A stretch of DNA of 64,000 nt from an uncultured Dyadobacter sp. (GCF_946482605.1 NZ_CAMLSE010000030.1:31924-95923), one strand, 5' to 3'; positions 53,916 through 63,804 are shown, counted from the first letter of the stretch. The notes: a model not told the origin generated them from the letters alone. Numbers and translations: made by a program.

Positions 53916-56900
53916 ATGAAAATCAATTTACAACGTTTGAGCGTCCTGTTCAGGATTACCTTTCTGTTCGGGATCGTTTGTTTACAGAGCGCGGCTTTGT
54001 ACGGACAAACAGCAGTCAGCGGAACGGTGACTGACGAGAAAGGAGAGGCACTTCCGGGTGTCAGTGTGGTTTTGCAAAACACATTCACAGGTACAACCAC
54101 GGATGTCAATGGAAAATATGCGCTCAACACCCTGCCGGCCAACGGCGTGCTTGTATTCTCGTTTACGGGAATGGTTTCCCGACAGATAGCCGTCAATAAC
54201 CAGTCGATCATCGACGTGACCCTGAAAGCCGACGCAAAAGCATTGGACGAAGTGGTCGTGATCGGCTATGGCACCTTGGAAAAGAAGGATGTCAGCAGTG
54301 CTATTTCCAAAGTTGGGGGCGAAATGCTGCGGAGCCAGCCGCTGGCCTCGCCGGCCGCGTTGCTGGTTGGTAAAAGCACGGGCGTGCAGGTTACTTCCAA
54401 CAGCGGTGCGCCCGGTTCGGCGGTAACGGTGCGTATCAGGGGAGCGTCATCGCTGTCCAGCGGAGGTAATGATCCCCTTTATGTCATCGACGGCGTTCCG
54501 ACGGGCAATATCCTGGGTGTCAATCCCAACGACATCGAGAGCATCGAAGTGCTCAAGGATGCGTCCTCATCGGCCATTTACGGGTCCAGGGCTGCCAATG
54601 GCGTGATCCTGATCACCACCCGCCGGGGCCAGAAGGGCCGTACGGACATGTCTTTTGATACCTATTACGGATTGCAGCGGGTGTACAAAAAAATGCCGAT
54701 GATGAATGCGCAGGAGCAATGGGAATATGTGCAGAAGGGCGTCAAGAACTACAACCGCCTCAACCCGTCGGCGCCGGTAACTGTGCGCGCACAGCCCGTG
54801 CTTGACCATGACGCAGGCTACAATACCGACTGGCAGGACGAGGTTTTCCGCGTAGCGCCCGTCCAAAGCTACGATTTCAGCGCCAGCGGCGGATCGGACC
54901 GCACGCGTTTTGCTGCCAACGTGGGTTACTACAACCAGCAAGGCGTGATCATTTCCAATGGCTACCAACGCATTGCCGGCAAGTTTTCCATGGATTTTGA
55001 TCTCACTAAATACCTGACAATGGGCGCGTCTTTCAGGGGCAACTATTCCATTACCGACAAAATTCCTGACGGCGACAGCGAGACGTCCGTGATGGCCAAT
55101 ATGCAGCGTAAGATGGCTTATGAGCCTGTCTACGAGCCGGATGGATCATACGCCAACCGCGAGCGCCCCAACGTAGTGGCGGCAGCGAGGGAGTTTAAGG
55201 GAAAAGATTACCAGACCGCCGGCATTGCCTCGGCTTACGCCAAATTGAAGGTCCTGAAAAACCTGGAATTCAACAGCTCCTGGGCGGCTGATTTCTTCAA
55301 CACGACCGGCGACAGTTTTTACCCTTCCACGATTCTCGGAGGCGCAACACGCCCGTCCACGGCATTTGCCAACAAAGGTCTTACCTGGCTGAGCGAGAAT
55401 GTGCTCACCTATGCATTGCGCAAAGACAAGGTCAATTTCACGGGTCTCCTCGGGTACAGTGTTCAGGAGTCGGACGCATTCAATTTCAATGCAAAAGCAA
55501 GCGGTGGTCCCAGCGACATTATCGAAACCATGAACGCCTCGGTGCTGAGAGAGACCACTTACAGCTATAAAACCGGTTGGGGGCTCACATCGCTGTTCAG
55601 CCGGCTGAACATGACCTATGCAGGCAAATACATCGCCGCCGTGAGCATGCGCCGCGACGGTTCTTCCCGCTTCGGAAGCAACAACCGCTACGCCTACTTC
55701 CCGGCGGCTTCGGTAGCCTGGCGGGTCAATGAGGAGGCTTTCATGCACGATATCCGGCAGATCAGCGAACTGAAAGTGCGGGCCAGCTACGGGCGCACCG
55801 GTAATCAGAACATCGGCAACTATGTGGCGCAAGGCACTTATTCCACAGGTGCCAACTACAATGGGCAGTCGGGCGTGCGCATTGGAGGTATTCCCTCCGC
55901 CGATCTGAGCTGGGAGTCGACCGACCAAACTGACGTGGGGCTGGATCTGGGCTTGTTCGATAACCGATTGAATATCAGTGTGGATTTGTATGAAAAAGTG
56001 ACCAATGGCCTGTTGTTCAGTATGCCGCTGCCGCAGTACACAGGGTTCAGCTCCTACTGGACCAATCTGGGGGAAATCCAGAACAAAGGCCTTGAAATCG
56101 CATTGAATGGCGACATTATCCGGAAGGGCGACCTTAGCTGGTCGGCCGGAGCCAATATTTCATTTAACCAGAACAGGGTGAACCAGTTGCCGAACGGCGC
56201 GCCGATCCTGGTCACCGCAGCCACCGACGTGTACTACACCGTGAATGCGACCTTTATGACCCAGCAGCAGATTCCTATCGGGCAATTCTACGGCCTGCGC
56301 TGGACGGGCGAGGTGTACCCGACCGACGAGATCGCCAAGGCACACGTGAGCAGCATTATGGGCCAGGTGCCGGTGGGCGGCACTTTAAAATACGAGGACT
56401 ACAATGGCGATGGCAAGATCGATGCCAACGATCGCCAACTGATCGGCTCGCCGCATCCAAAATTCTTCGGGGGATTCAACACACAGGCTTCCTGGAAGAA
56501 CTTCGACCTTGGGATGCAGTTTAGCTTTGTATATGGAAACAAATTGTTCAACCAGATGCGCTTCATGTCCAGCCGCGGGTTTGCCTACGACGCCGCCCGC
56601 AAGGAGCGTGTGAATGCGTGGAGCGAGCCGGGCCAGATCACTTCCGAGCATAAGGTGCTGACTTCCACCGACGCCCGCGACAACCAGTTTTCTTCCAAGT
56701 ACATCGAGGACGCCGGCTACCTGAGGCTAAACAACATTAATCTGGGTTACAATCTGCCCGAAAAATTGACGAAACCGCTTAATATCCAGCGTCTGCGGGT
56801 ATACCTGAGTGCGCAGAACCTGTTTACGGTCACCAAATACAGCGGTTTCGATCCCGAGGTGAACGCCAAACCGGCTGATATCCGCACCCAGGGCGTCGAC

Positions 56901-56957
56901 ATTGGAATGGTTCCCCAGGTTTCGACTTACATGTTGGGCATTAATCTCAAATTCTAA
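53916..56957 (+). CDS. SusC/RagA TonB-dependent receptor (second locus)
   Basis: A 1013-residue outer-membrane transporter without an STN domain. The carboxypeptidase-regulatory-like domain is VSGTVTDEKGEALPGVSVVL, the TonB-box-like segment LDEVVVIGYGTLEKKDVSSA, and the plug has DPLYVIDGVPTGNILGVNPN and AIYGSRAANGVILITTRRGQ. A calcium-loop-like DYNGDGKIDANDRQLIG precedes the end of the barrel, and the protein ends TYMLGINLKF. Absence of STN and of sigma/anti-sigma genes fits control by the AraC regulator. Codon use is more GC-rich than in the first locus. Confidence 0.96.
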   Translation: MKINLQRLSVLFRITFLFGIVCLQSAALYGQTAVSGTVTDEKGEALPGVSVVLQNTFTGTTTDVNGKYALNTLPANGVLVFSFTGMVSRQIAVNNQSIIDVTLKADAKALDEVVVIGYGTLEKKDVSSAISKVGGEMLRSQPLASPAALLVGKSTGVQVTSNSGAPGSAVTVRIRGASSLSSGGNDPLYVIDGVPTGNILGVNPNDIESIEVLKDASSSAIYGSRAANGVILITTRRGQKGRTDMSFDTYYGLQRVYKKMPMMNAQEQWEYVQKGVKNYNRLNPSAPVTVRAQPVLDHDAGYNTDWQDEVFRVAPVQSYDFSASGGSDRTRFAANVGYYNQQGVIISNGYQRIAGKFSMDFDLTKYLTMGASFRGNYSITDKIPDGDSETSVMANMQRKMAYEPVYEPDGSYANRERPNVVAAAREFKGKDYQTAGIASAYAKLKVLKNLEFNSSWAADFFNTTGDSFYPSTILGGATRPSTAFANKGLTWLSENVLTYALRKDKVNFTGLLGYSVQESDAFNFNAKASGGPSDIIETMNASVLRETTYSYKTGWGLTSLFSRLNMTYAGKYIAAVSMRRDGSSRFGSNNRYAYFPAASVAWRVNEEAFMHDIRQISELKVRASYGRTGNQNIGNYVAQGTYSTGANYNGQSGVRIGGIPSADLSWESTDQTDVGLDLGLFDNRLNISVDLYEKVTNGLLFSMPLPQYTGFSSYWTNLGEIQNKGLEIALNGDIIRKGDLSWSAGANISFNQNRVNQLPNGAPILVTAATDVYYTVNATFMTQQQIPIGQFYGLRWTGEVYPTDEIAKAHVSSIMGQVPVGGTLKYEDYNGDGKIDANDRQLIGSPHPKFFGGFNTQASWKNFDLGMQFSFVYGNKLFNQMRFMSSRGFAYDAARKERVNAWSEPGQITSEHKVLTSTDARDNQFSSKYIEDAGYLRLNNINLGYNLPEKLTKPLNIQRLRVYLSAQNLFTVTKYSGFDPEVNAKPADIRTQGVDIGMVPQVSTYMLGINLKF

Positions 56958-56970
56958 ACCCTGCAAGAAC

Positions 56971-58419
56971 ATGAAATTATTGAAACTGACGTCCTTATTA
57001 TGTATGGCCCTGTTTGCCACATCCTGTGAGCAGATCCTTGACCAGAAGCCGCTAAGTGACATTACCCAGACCAATTTCTGGAATACCCCGAAAGATGCCG
57101 AAGCTGGCCTGGTAGCCGTTTACAACCTGTATATGAACACGGCTTATACCGCTTTCCAGCTGGGCGAGATCCGCTCGGATAACCTGGAAATGCCCACCAA
57201 ATGGGGCTACGAGATGGTAAATCCGCAAAGTGCCGACCTGAACAACAACATCATCGCGCCGGTGGACGGTATTGCCAGCTGGGTAGCGTTCTATAATGTG
57301 GTGGCGCGGGCCAACGAGGTGCTGTATTTTACGGAAAAGATCAATTTTGGAGACCAAACTGATAAAAGCCGTATCCTTGGCGAGGCTTACTTCCTGCGGG
57401 CGCACGCCTATTTCATCATGGCCCAGAACTGGGGCGCATTGCCGCTGATCACCGCGCCTTTTGCCTCTCAGGGGGAGAATATGTACGTGGAACGAACGCC
57501 GGTAAACCTGATTTACGACCAGATCATCAAGGATGTGACGCAGGCGGAGGACCTGTTGCCCGTTACCCGCGCCGATCAGCGTGTACGCGCAACCAAAGCC
57601 GCTGCCCAAGCGCTTTTCTGCGACGTACTGCTCACCAGGGGCTACTCATCTTTTGCCAAGGCTGACGATTTTACTAATGCCATCACCAAAGCCAATGCCG
57701 TGCTGGCGAATCTCAACTACAAGCTTGTGAGCGGCAGCAGCTATGGCAGCATTTTCCGGGACGGCAACAGCAGCGAGTCTATTTTCGAGGTTGCATTTAA
57801 TTTCAACAATGCAGCCACCCAGAGCCTGAGCAACTTCTTTTTGCCCAGGGCCTACAACAAATCACGGCCTTACGGAGGCGAGACGATCATGCTGCCCTCG
57901 CACAGCCTGGTGGCCGCATTCGAAGCAGGAGACCTGCGTGCCGCCACCACCTACACTGTGCTGCAACCGGAACAGGAGCAGTATTACGATGCGAATGTGA
58001 AGGGAATGACCTATGGCAACAAGTACCTTGGAACAGTTACCAACCAGGGCGTTCAGCGGTATTCCGACGATAACTACATCGTGTACCGCCTGCCTGACGT
58101 GATGCTCATGAAAGCCGAGGCGCTGGTGCAGAACGGCAGCCTCACCGAAGCCGTCAGCATTGTCAGCGAGATCCGGGCGCGGGCGGGGCTGGCGGCTAAG
58201 ACTGCCGGTTCGAAAGATGCTGCATTAACCCTGGTACTCGACGAGAAACGGAAGGAATTTGCCTTTGAAGGAAAGCGGTGGTACGATCTGCTGCGGACCG
58301 GCAAGGTGGGCGTTTACCGGACCGAATCCAGCTTTATCCAGAACCGTGCATTGTTGCCGGTTCCGCAAGCCGAGGTAGACCGAAACAGCAAGCTATTGCC
58401 TCAAAACCCGACCTATTGA
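56971..58419 (+). CDS. SusD/RagB glycan-binding lipoprotein (second locus)
   Basis: A 482-residue lipoprotein starting MKLLKLTSLLCMALFATSC (lipobox FATSC), 13 bases after SusC. Typical segments are ILDQKPLSDITQTNFWNTPK, GEAYFLRAHAYFIMAQNWGA and DEKRKEFAFEGKRWYDLLRT, with the C-terminal NSKLLPQNPTY. It caps the adjacent SusC. The frame is open to 56902 inside SusC, but the signal peptide fixes the start. Confidence 0.95.
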   Translation: MKLLKLTSLLCMALFATSCEQILDQKPLSDITQTNFWNTPKDAEAGLVAVYNLYMNTAYTAFQLGEIRSDNLEMPTKWGYEMVNPQSADLNNNIIAPVDGIASWVAFYNVVARANEVLYFTEKINFGDQTDKSRILGEAYFLRAHAYFIMAQNWGALPLITAPFASQGENMYVERTPVNLIYDQIIKDVTQAEDLLPVTRADQRVRATKAAAQALFCDVLLTRGYSSFAKADDFTNAITKANAVLANLNYKLVSGSSYGSIFRDGNSSESIFEVAFNFNNAATQSLSNFFLPRAYNKSRPYGGETIMLPSHSLVAAFEAGDLRAATTYTVLQPEQEQYYDANVKGMTYGNKYLGTVTNQGVQRYSDDNYIVYRLPDVMLMKAEALVQNGSLTEAVSIVSEIRARAGLAAKTAGSKDAALTLVLDEKRKEFAFEGKRWYDLLRTGKVGVYRTESSFIQNRALLPVPQAEVDRNSKLLPQNPTY

Positions 58420-58441
58420 TTTTCATTAACCCAAAATAAAC

Positions 58442-58471
58442 CGGGATGGTCGCTGCAAAACGTCCATCCCG
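58442..58471 (+). promoter_or_regulatory. Hairpin between SusD and sialidase-like gene
   Basis: CGGGATGG (58442-58449) pairs with CCATCCCG (58464-58471) around a 14-base loop, 23 bases after the SusD stop codon. With no T-tract it could reduce read-through or stabilise the upstream SusCD message. Confidence 0.45.
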
Positions 58472-58505
58472 CCCACTTTACATCTGAAAACGAGCTGAAC
58501 CGATT

Positions 58506-60386
58506 ATGAATAGAAAATGGATTTTTGCTGCGGTGGCAGCGCTGATGCTGCAAGGTGCGGCCACGATGAAGACCCTGGCCCAGACCGACCCGCGCAACAT
58601 TGCTACCGGCCAGGTGATCCCCGACGAAAGTTACAGCGACCAGCCCTACATTGTCAAAACCAACGACGGTGCCTGGCTTTGCGTAATGACGACCGGCGTC
58701 GGCCACGAAGGCGCAGGTGGGCAGCACATTATTACCTTGCGCAGCTTCGACCAGGGAAAAACCTGGGTAGACAAGCGCGACGTAGAACCGGCAGACGGCC
58801 CGGAAGCGTCCTATGCGGTGCTGCTAAAAGCGCCGTCGGGGCGGGTTTTTGTTTTCTACAATCACAATACCGACAATCTCCGTTATGTGAAAGGCGATAA
58901 TCCGCCTTACCAGGACGGCCAGGTCAAACGGGTAGACAGCCAGGGTTATTTTGTTTTCAAATACTCCGACGATCACGGTAAAACCTGGTCTCCGACGCGG
59001 TATACCATTCCCGTGCGTGCTTTTGAAATCGATAAAAGCAATGTGTACCAGGGTAAAATCCGCTTTTTCTGGAATGTGGGCAAAGCATTTGCATACAGAA
59101 ACGCGGCTTTTGTGCCGATCCACAAAGTCGGCGGATTCGGAGAGGGCTTTTTCACTTCTTCGGAAGGGGCTCTTTTGAAAAGCGATGATCTTTTCACGGT
59201 AACCGACCCCGGCAAAGCCAAATGGAATACATTGCCCGACGGCGAGATCGGTTTGCGTACGCCGCAGGGCGGCGGTCCCATTGCCGAGGAACAGAGCTTT
59301 ACTGTGCTTAGCGACGGTTCGTTCTACTGTGTGTACCGGACCATCGACGGCTATCCAGCCTACACATACAGCCGTGACGGCGGGCGCACATGGGACAAGC
59401 CGCAATACCTGCGCTATGCCGACGGCCGGCTGGTGAAGCACCCGCGTGCAGCGAATTTTGTGTGGCGCTGCGAGAATGGGAAGTATCTTTATTGGTTTCA
59501 CAACCAGGGGGGCAAATTCATTGCCGAGCATCCGCAGCGCCGCTCGAATGCCTACAACGATCGTAACCCGGTGTGGGTGCTGGGAGGGATCGAAAAGGAT
59601 TCCGATAAAGGCAAGGTCATCCAATGGACGCAGCCCGAAATACTGCTCTATGACGATGATCCGATGATCCGCATGAGCTACCCCGATCTGGTGGAGGACA
59701 AGGGTAACTACTACATCACCGAAACTCAGAAAGACCTCGCACGGGTACATCAGATCGATCCGCTTCTGTTGGATAAATTGTGGGGTCAGCTTGGTAACAG
59801 GAAACTGACCGAGGAAGGAATGGTTGTAAACTGGTTGGATAAGACCGGCAGTTTTCCGCAGACGATCCCTGCACCGGCATTACCGGATTTCGTGGCGCGG
59901 GACAACCAATCGGGTGACTATCGCTCCAAAAACCAGGAAAAGGGCTTTACCATCGACCTGGAATTGGTATTGAACGACCTGAATGCCGGCCAGATCCTGG
60001 TCGACGCCCGGCGTGTATCGGGCAAAGGCTGGCACCTGCGGACGACCGGTAAAAAGACGATCGAGATCGTACTGAGCGATGGACGGACCGAATCGGTATG
60101 GGCATGCGACGAGGGCGTGCTTAAAGAGAAGCAAAATCACCGCGTGAGTGTGGTCGTGGACGGCGGGCCGCGTGTGATTAGCTTCGTGGTGGACGGCCTT
60201 TTGAACGACGGAGGCGATACGCGGCAGTTTGGCTGGGGGCGGTTTAACCCGTATTTGCAATCGGTTTCCGGCGCGAAGCAAATGCAGATCGGCACCGGCA
60301 TTCATGGCAAGGTCAAAGCGTTGAGAATTTACAACCGGGCGTTGAAAACATCGGAAGCGATTGGTAATCAGAATGTTGGCAAATAA
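58506..60386 (+). CDS. Sialidase-like BNR-repeat protein with LamG-like domain
   Basis: A 626-residue exported protein (signal WIFAAVAALMLQGAATMKTL). Residues about 30-450 form a six-bladed propeller with Asp-box repeats SFDQGKTWVD, SDDHGKTWSP and SRDGGRTWDK. An arginine-rich pocket as in sialidases is plausible but not provable here. Residues about 460-620 are a concanavalin/LamG-like sandwich (EKGFTIDLELVLNDLNAGQI, MQIGTGIHGKVKALRIYNRA). It follows SusCD by 86 bases and is probably the main surface or periplasmic hydrolase of this locus. Related BNR proteins act on sialic acids, rhamnosides or other sugars, so specificity is open. Confidence 0.87.
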   Translation: MNRKWIFAAVAALMLQGAATMKTLAQTDPRNIATGQVIPDESYSDQPYIVKTNDGAWLCVMTTGVGHEGAGGQHIITLRSFDQGKTWVDKRDVEPADGPEASYAVLLKAPSGRVFVFYNHNTDNLRYVKGDNPPYQDGQVKRVDSQGYFVFKYSDDHGKTWSPTRYTIPVRAFEIDKSNVYQGKIRFFWNVGKAFAYRNAAFVPIHKVGGFGEGFFTSSEGALLKSDDLFTVTDPGKAKWNTLPDGEIGLRTPQGGGPIAEEQSFTVLSDGSFYCVYRTIDGYPAYTYSRDGGRTWDKPQYLRYADGRLVKHPRAANFVWRCENGKYLYWFHNQGGKFIAEHPQRRSNAYNDRNPVWVLGGIEKDSDKGKVIQWTQPEILLYDDDPMIRMSYPDLVEDKGNYYITETQKDLARVHQIDPLLLDKLWGQLGNRKLTEEGMVVNWLDKTGSFPQTIPAPALPDFVARDNQSGDYRSKNQEKGFTIDLELVLNDLNAGQILVDARRVSGKGWHLRTTGKKTIEIVLSDGRTESVWACDEGVLKEKQNHRVSVVVDGGPRVISFVVDGLLNDGGDTRQFGWGRFNPYLQSVSGAKQMQIGTGIHGKVKALRIYNRALKTSEAIGNQNVGK

Positions 60387-60417
60387 TTTAAAGAAGAATG
60401 CTTGATGATGTGGCACG

Positions 60418-60460
60418 AATGCAGAACGGGCAAAGGTGTTAGCTTTGCCCGTTCTGCATT
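60418..60460. terminator. Perfect 18-bp-stem bidirectional terminator
   Basis: AATGCAGAACGGGCAAAG (60418-60435) pairs perfectly with CTTTGCCCGTTCTGCATT (60443-60460) around GTGTTAG. It sits between the convergent sialidase-like gene and the transporter gene, the expected place for a shared terminator. T-runs are short, so the stem itself is the main signal. Confidence 0.75.
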
Positions 60461-60497
60461 TGTGCAGCAGGTAGATTATTGTTTCATCGAAGATGCG

Positions 60498-61847
60498 CTA
60501 GTCCCGCTCGTTATGATGGGCATCCGGATAGGATTCCAGCAGCGGTTCTTTCGTTTCCGGATCGGCGCCTCCGAGGGGCATATCCATTTTTCTGAACCAG
60601 TTGGCCAATGCGGAGCCAGTTACATTTTGCAGTGGCCCGAAGATCGTTGAAGCGAGCCCAACGGTTGAAACCTTACCCATTTGTAAAGCCAGCCCGGTAG
60701 CCACGCCGCCATTTTGCATTCCTACTTCAAATGCAATGGTGCGGCGGTCTTTTTCAGGCAGGCCGAAAAGCATGGCCAGAAAGTAACCGAGTGATAGGCC
60801 TGCAACATTGTGGATCAGGCAGGTGACGATGAGCATACCGCCCACGGCCAGCAGGTTATCCCGCCCTGATGCGGTAATGACTACCGTATTGATCACAATT
60901 CCCAGCATTGCCGCAAACGACAGGCTCGATTCGATCATTTTGCGGGTAATATGCTGGGAGCGTTTCAGCAGGATAGCGGCTGCCATCGGCAGGAAATAAA
61001 ACCACAGGAATGACCAGGCCGCCGACGACAAAAAAGCAGCCATGCCGGATTTGGTAATGAATGCGAGCATGACGTTTGTAATAACCATTACCATGGCAAA
61101 TGAGAAAAGCTGGATACTCTTGGATTTTCTGGATGCATTGCCATAGTAGAACATATTAAAGATGAACCCAGCCACGACCGGGATGATGATCATTTTGGTA
61201 ATGTCGATCATCATATGCGCCACATCCACCTCCACATACTGCCCGCCCAGCCATTGCATCAGGAACGGAGTCACAAAAGGGGAGAGGATGGTTGACATGG
61301 AGCCAATGGTAATGGCCAGTGCCAGGTTGGCCCCCGCCAGGTAAGACATCACATTCGAAGCCATCGCGCTCGACACGCAGCCGATCAGAATCACGCCACC
61401 GGCGATCTCAGGCGGGAAAGGGAACAAATGCGACAGGCTGAATGCCACCAACGGCATTACGATAAAATGGCAGAACACGCCGATCATCACCCCTTTCGGC
61501 ATCATAATTACCCCTTTGAAATCTTCGAAGCTCATATGCGCTCCCATGCCGAACATCGTCAGCTGCACGAACGGGACGATCACGCGTTTCAGCTGGAAAT
61601 TGCCGATGGTCTGGAAAGAATTGGGATAGAACATGGCGGCCGAAACCGCCACAAGGATCCAGATCGTGTAGGCAAAGCCCCTGGTAGCAGGCATGCCTGC
61701 AAACGAGAGTGCTAATGTCACCAGCGCACCGACCAGCGACAGGCCGGTAGCATGCACATTGCCCAGGTAATGGAAAACACCCGCAGCGATAAATGCAAAA
61801 ACGGACAAGACGAGTAAAGCGAGGGCATATCTGTGAGAACAGCGCAT
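60498..61847 (-). CDS. Bile acid:sodium symporter (SBF)-family transporter
   Basis: A 449-residue inner-membrane protein with about ten hydrophobic segments, for example YALALLVLSVFAFIAAGVFH, IAGGVILIGCVSSAMASNVM and LAITIGSMSTILSPFVTPFL. SSAMASNVMSYLAGANLAL and FEVGMQNGGVATGLALQMGK are the two SBF signatures that form the sodium and substrate site. The C-terminal tail is hydrophilic and histidine-rich. Family members carry bile acids, organic acids or sugar acids with sodium. Its position 9 bases downstream of the lyxose isomerase gene on the same strand suggests an operon for a sugar or sugar acid. Confidence 0.9.
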   Translation of the reverse strand: MRCSHRYALALLVLSVFAFIAAGVFHYLGNVHATGLSLVGALVTLALSFAGMPATRGFAYTIWILVAVSAAMFYPNSFQTIGNFQLKRVIVPFVQLTMFGMGAHMSFEDFKGVIMMPKGVMIGVFCHFIVMPLVAFSLSHLFPFPPEIAGGVILIGCVSSAMASNVMSYLAGANLALAITIGSMSTILSPFVTPFLMQWLGGQYVEVDVAHMMIDITKMIIIPVVAGFIFNMFYYGNASRKSKSIQLFSFAMVMVITNVMLAFITKSGMAAFLSSAAWSFLWFYFLPMAAAILLKRSQHITRKMIESSLSFAAMLGIVINTVVITASGRDNLLAVGGMLIVTCLIHNVAGLSLGYFLAMLFGLPEKDRRTIAFEVGMQNGGVATGLALQMGKVSTVGLASTIFGPLQNVTGSALANWFRKMDMPLGGADPETKEPLLESYPDAHHNERD

Positions 61848-61856
61848 GGTCGTCGG

Positions 61857-62582
61857 TCAGGGTTTGGATGAAAGTTCTGTCGCCGGATACTCATGGCAGA
61901 GGTAATATTGCTGGGCCTGGTCCTCGAAGATTTCCGGGAAACGCACACCGTAGTCGACCAGGAAGAAATTGTCGTTGCGATCGTCGCAGACGCTGGAAAT
62001 CTCACTGCTCAACGTGTAGCGGTCGCCGTGCATCGAGTGACCGGTGCCTTCCTCGCCCCAGAACTGGTGTATGGTAAAAGGGTTAATGTTTAGGCTCATA
62101 CCCGGTTTGAGGCGAACAATGTCGCCCGGCGACAGCCGCTTGGTACAGCCATCAACCTGCGCTGTGAAAGTATGGCTGGCAGGATTACCTTCCTGATCAG
62201 CTTTGGTGAGCTGGACAAGAATGTTCCCGCCTGCGCGGCAGATGATATCCTCGCGTTTATTTTTATGGAAATGGGCCGGAGCGCGCTGGTTCTGCGGGTC
62301 GATCAGGAGTTTCTCGGCATATTCCTTGGGATACTGTTTGTTGCCGAACCTGCCGTTCCGCAATGTGAAAAGCACGCGGCCGATCTGCCGGAAATCGTTG
62401 CTGCCGAAGTCGGTAACGTCCCAGCCGAGCATGCAGGCGCGGATTTCATCGTATTCGTCGCCCGCTTTGTGCCAGTCATCGGCGGTCCAGTAGGCGAAGT
62501 CGGGCAGGTGGACGTTGAAGTGCCGGGTTACATCCAGCGCAATGGAAATGCTTTCATTGATGACGGTTCGTGAGAGTTTCAT
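61857..62582 (-). CDS. D-lyxose isomerase (cupin-type sugar isomerase)
   Basis: A 241-residue cupin isomerase. Metal-binding residues are in RAPAHFHKNKREDIICRAGG and in NPFTIHQFWGEEGTGHSMHG. YWTADDWHKAGDEYDEIRAC and DRYTLSSEISSVCDDRNDN are characteristic of the D-lyxose/mannose isomerase family (DUF1498/EcSI-like), interconverting D-lyxose with D-xylulose and D-mannose with D-fructose. ATG at 62582 gives the family start MKLSRTVINESISIA; an upstream frame to 62609 adds nine residues. It is the first gene of the short minus-strand operon with the SBF transporter. The substrate in vivo may be a rarer sugar from the locus. Confidence 0.9.
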   Translation of the reverse strand: MKLSRTVINESISIALDVTRHFNVHLPDFAYWTADDWHKAGDEYDEIRACMLGWDVTDFGSNDFRQIGRVLFTLRNGRFGNKQYPKEYAEKLLIDPQNQRAPAHFHKNKREDIICRAGGNILVQLTKADQEGNPASHTFTAQVDGCTKRLSPGDIVRLKPGMSLNINPFTIHQFWGEEGTGHSMHGDRYTLSSEISSVCDDRNDNFFLVDYGVRFPEIFEDQAQQYYLCHEYPATELSSKP

Positions 62583-62775
62583 TATGGATGATTTTGTTAA
62601 GCAACACAATGTTCGTTCAGCAAAATTTCATCAATTAATAGTCCTAATCTAGTGTTATCTTGACAAGTGCTAATGCTAGATTTCCCCTTACCCACCTGAC
62701 GAAGCGGGGTTTCGGATACAGACCTCCGGGATAAGATTAACACTGCAGGTTTGGGCTTTCCTGGTTTGCAATGGA

Positions 62776-63039
62776 TTAAAACAAACGGGATGCAATAAAA
62801 TACGGCCCCTGTCCATTGATGACAAGCAGTGGAGCCCCCGTTTTCTGTTCGACATATTCTGAAACCACACCCGGTGCGTCCCCACTGATTTCCAGGTTTG
62901 CCCACTCATGACCGTGCCGTGGATGGCGTAGTTTGCAATTAGTGCCAGCAGGCTTCCGTCACTTTTTCCAACCGGAGCAGACCAATGAGCGGTCTACCGG
63001 GCCGTCGGGGTTCATGCCGAGACTTGTTTTGCCATCAGC
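62776..63039 (-). pseudogene. Neutral/alkaline-ceramidase-like relic
   Basis: Minus-strand fragments in different frames read GMNPDGPVDRSL, then DGSLLALIANYAIHGTVMSG, then LEISGDAPGVVSEYVEQKTG followed by APLLVING. In that order they match the N-terminal domain of neutral/alkaline non-lysosomal ceramidase-like proteins (NYA-H-T, SGD-PG). The frames change at least twice, the final match breaks after LLVING and a stop follows. Only about 80 residues remain, so the gene is a fragment, apparently joined to the relic upstream by deletion. Confidence 0.65.
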
Positions 63040-63804
63040 TTGCGTTGCTCACAAGCAGGTAGTGGCCCATTGGTCACAGGTGTGGCCGAACTGTGTGTAG
63101 CTGCTCAACACCTCCAGTCCTTTCACGTCGGGACGGAATCGTAGGCTGCGCCCGAGACCATTTTTAGGTAATTTGGGACTGCCTGGCATTTTTGGATATA
63201 CGATTTCCCCGCCCCGATCTCCAAATTCCTTTTGAAAAGTTTTGGTGGTCACTGCGGGCTCATGTCCGAGATAAATCCAATTGTCGGGGCAAGGATCGGG
63301 TTGTTGAAGTTATGCTGTGGGGTTGGACATCTTGAAGCCCGTCAGCAGTGTGCCGCGCATATCTGCTTTGCCATCACCATCTATGTCTTCCAGGTAGAGT
63401 ATATTAGGCGGATCCATCACCAGGATGCCTTTTTTCACCGCATAATCTCTGTCGATAGCCGGAGGGTTTCTGCGAAAATCGCGGCATTGTCCATCTTCAT
63501 GTCGCCATCGGCATCACCCAGGATACGGACTTGGCCTGTGCCGCTTTTGTATAGTGGATAGCGGTGCCTCTCAACGACGTACATCACCCCATTCTCGTCG
63601 ATTTCCATGGCGACGGGATCTGAAATCGTCGGCTCGCTGGCCACGATTTCAGTTGGAAAATCCTTCGGGACCTCAAAGATGGTAAGGGCATCTTTCGGCT
63701 TGACTTCATTGAGATAATCATAAGCCGGTTCGTTGGCAGCAACGGAAAATGCAGCAGTAAACCGCCAGGCCAACAAAAATGCGTATCATGATGGGACTTT
63801 TCAT
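63040..63804 (-). pseudogene. PVC-type membrane-bound dehydrogenase/heme-binding protein relic
   Basis: From 63804 the minus strand reads MKSPIMIRIFVGLAVYCCIF (signal-like). A shifted frame then gives FEVPKDFPTEIVASEPTISD and YPLYKSGTGQVRILGDADGD, the N-terminus of PVC-type heme-binding dehydrogenase-like proteins. After STEIMR the expected Trp codon is TGA, a likely TGG-to-TGA nonsense change, and the same frame continues KKGILVMDPPNILYLEDIDG. Two nearby compensating frameshifts occur around 63310-63340. Later FGDRGGEIVYPKMPGSPKLP and TQFGHTCDQW precede another one-base deletion. The C-terminal part with the CxxCH site is missing. Confidence 0.75.

Noticed and set aside
55146..55928. 260-codon minus-strand frame within the second SusC
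   Set aside because: Antisense of a textbook SusC barrel region.
58824..59750. 308-codon minus-strand frame within the sialidase-like gene
   Set aside because: Arises from high GC content opposite a gene with clear Asp-box repeats.
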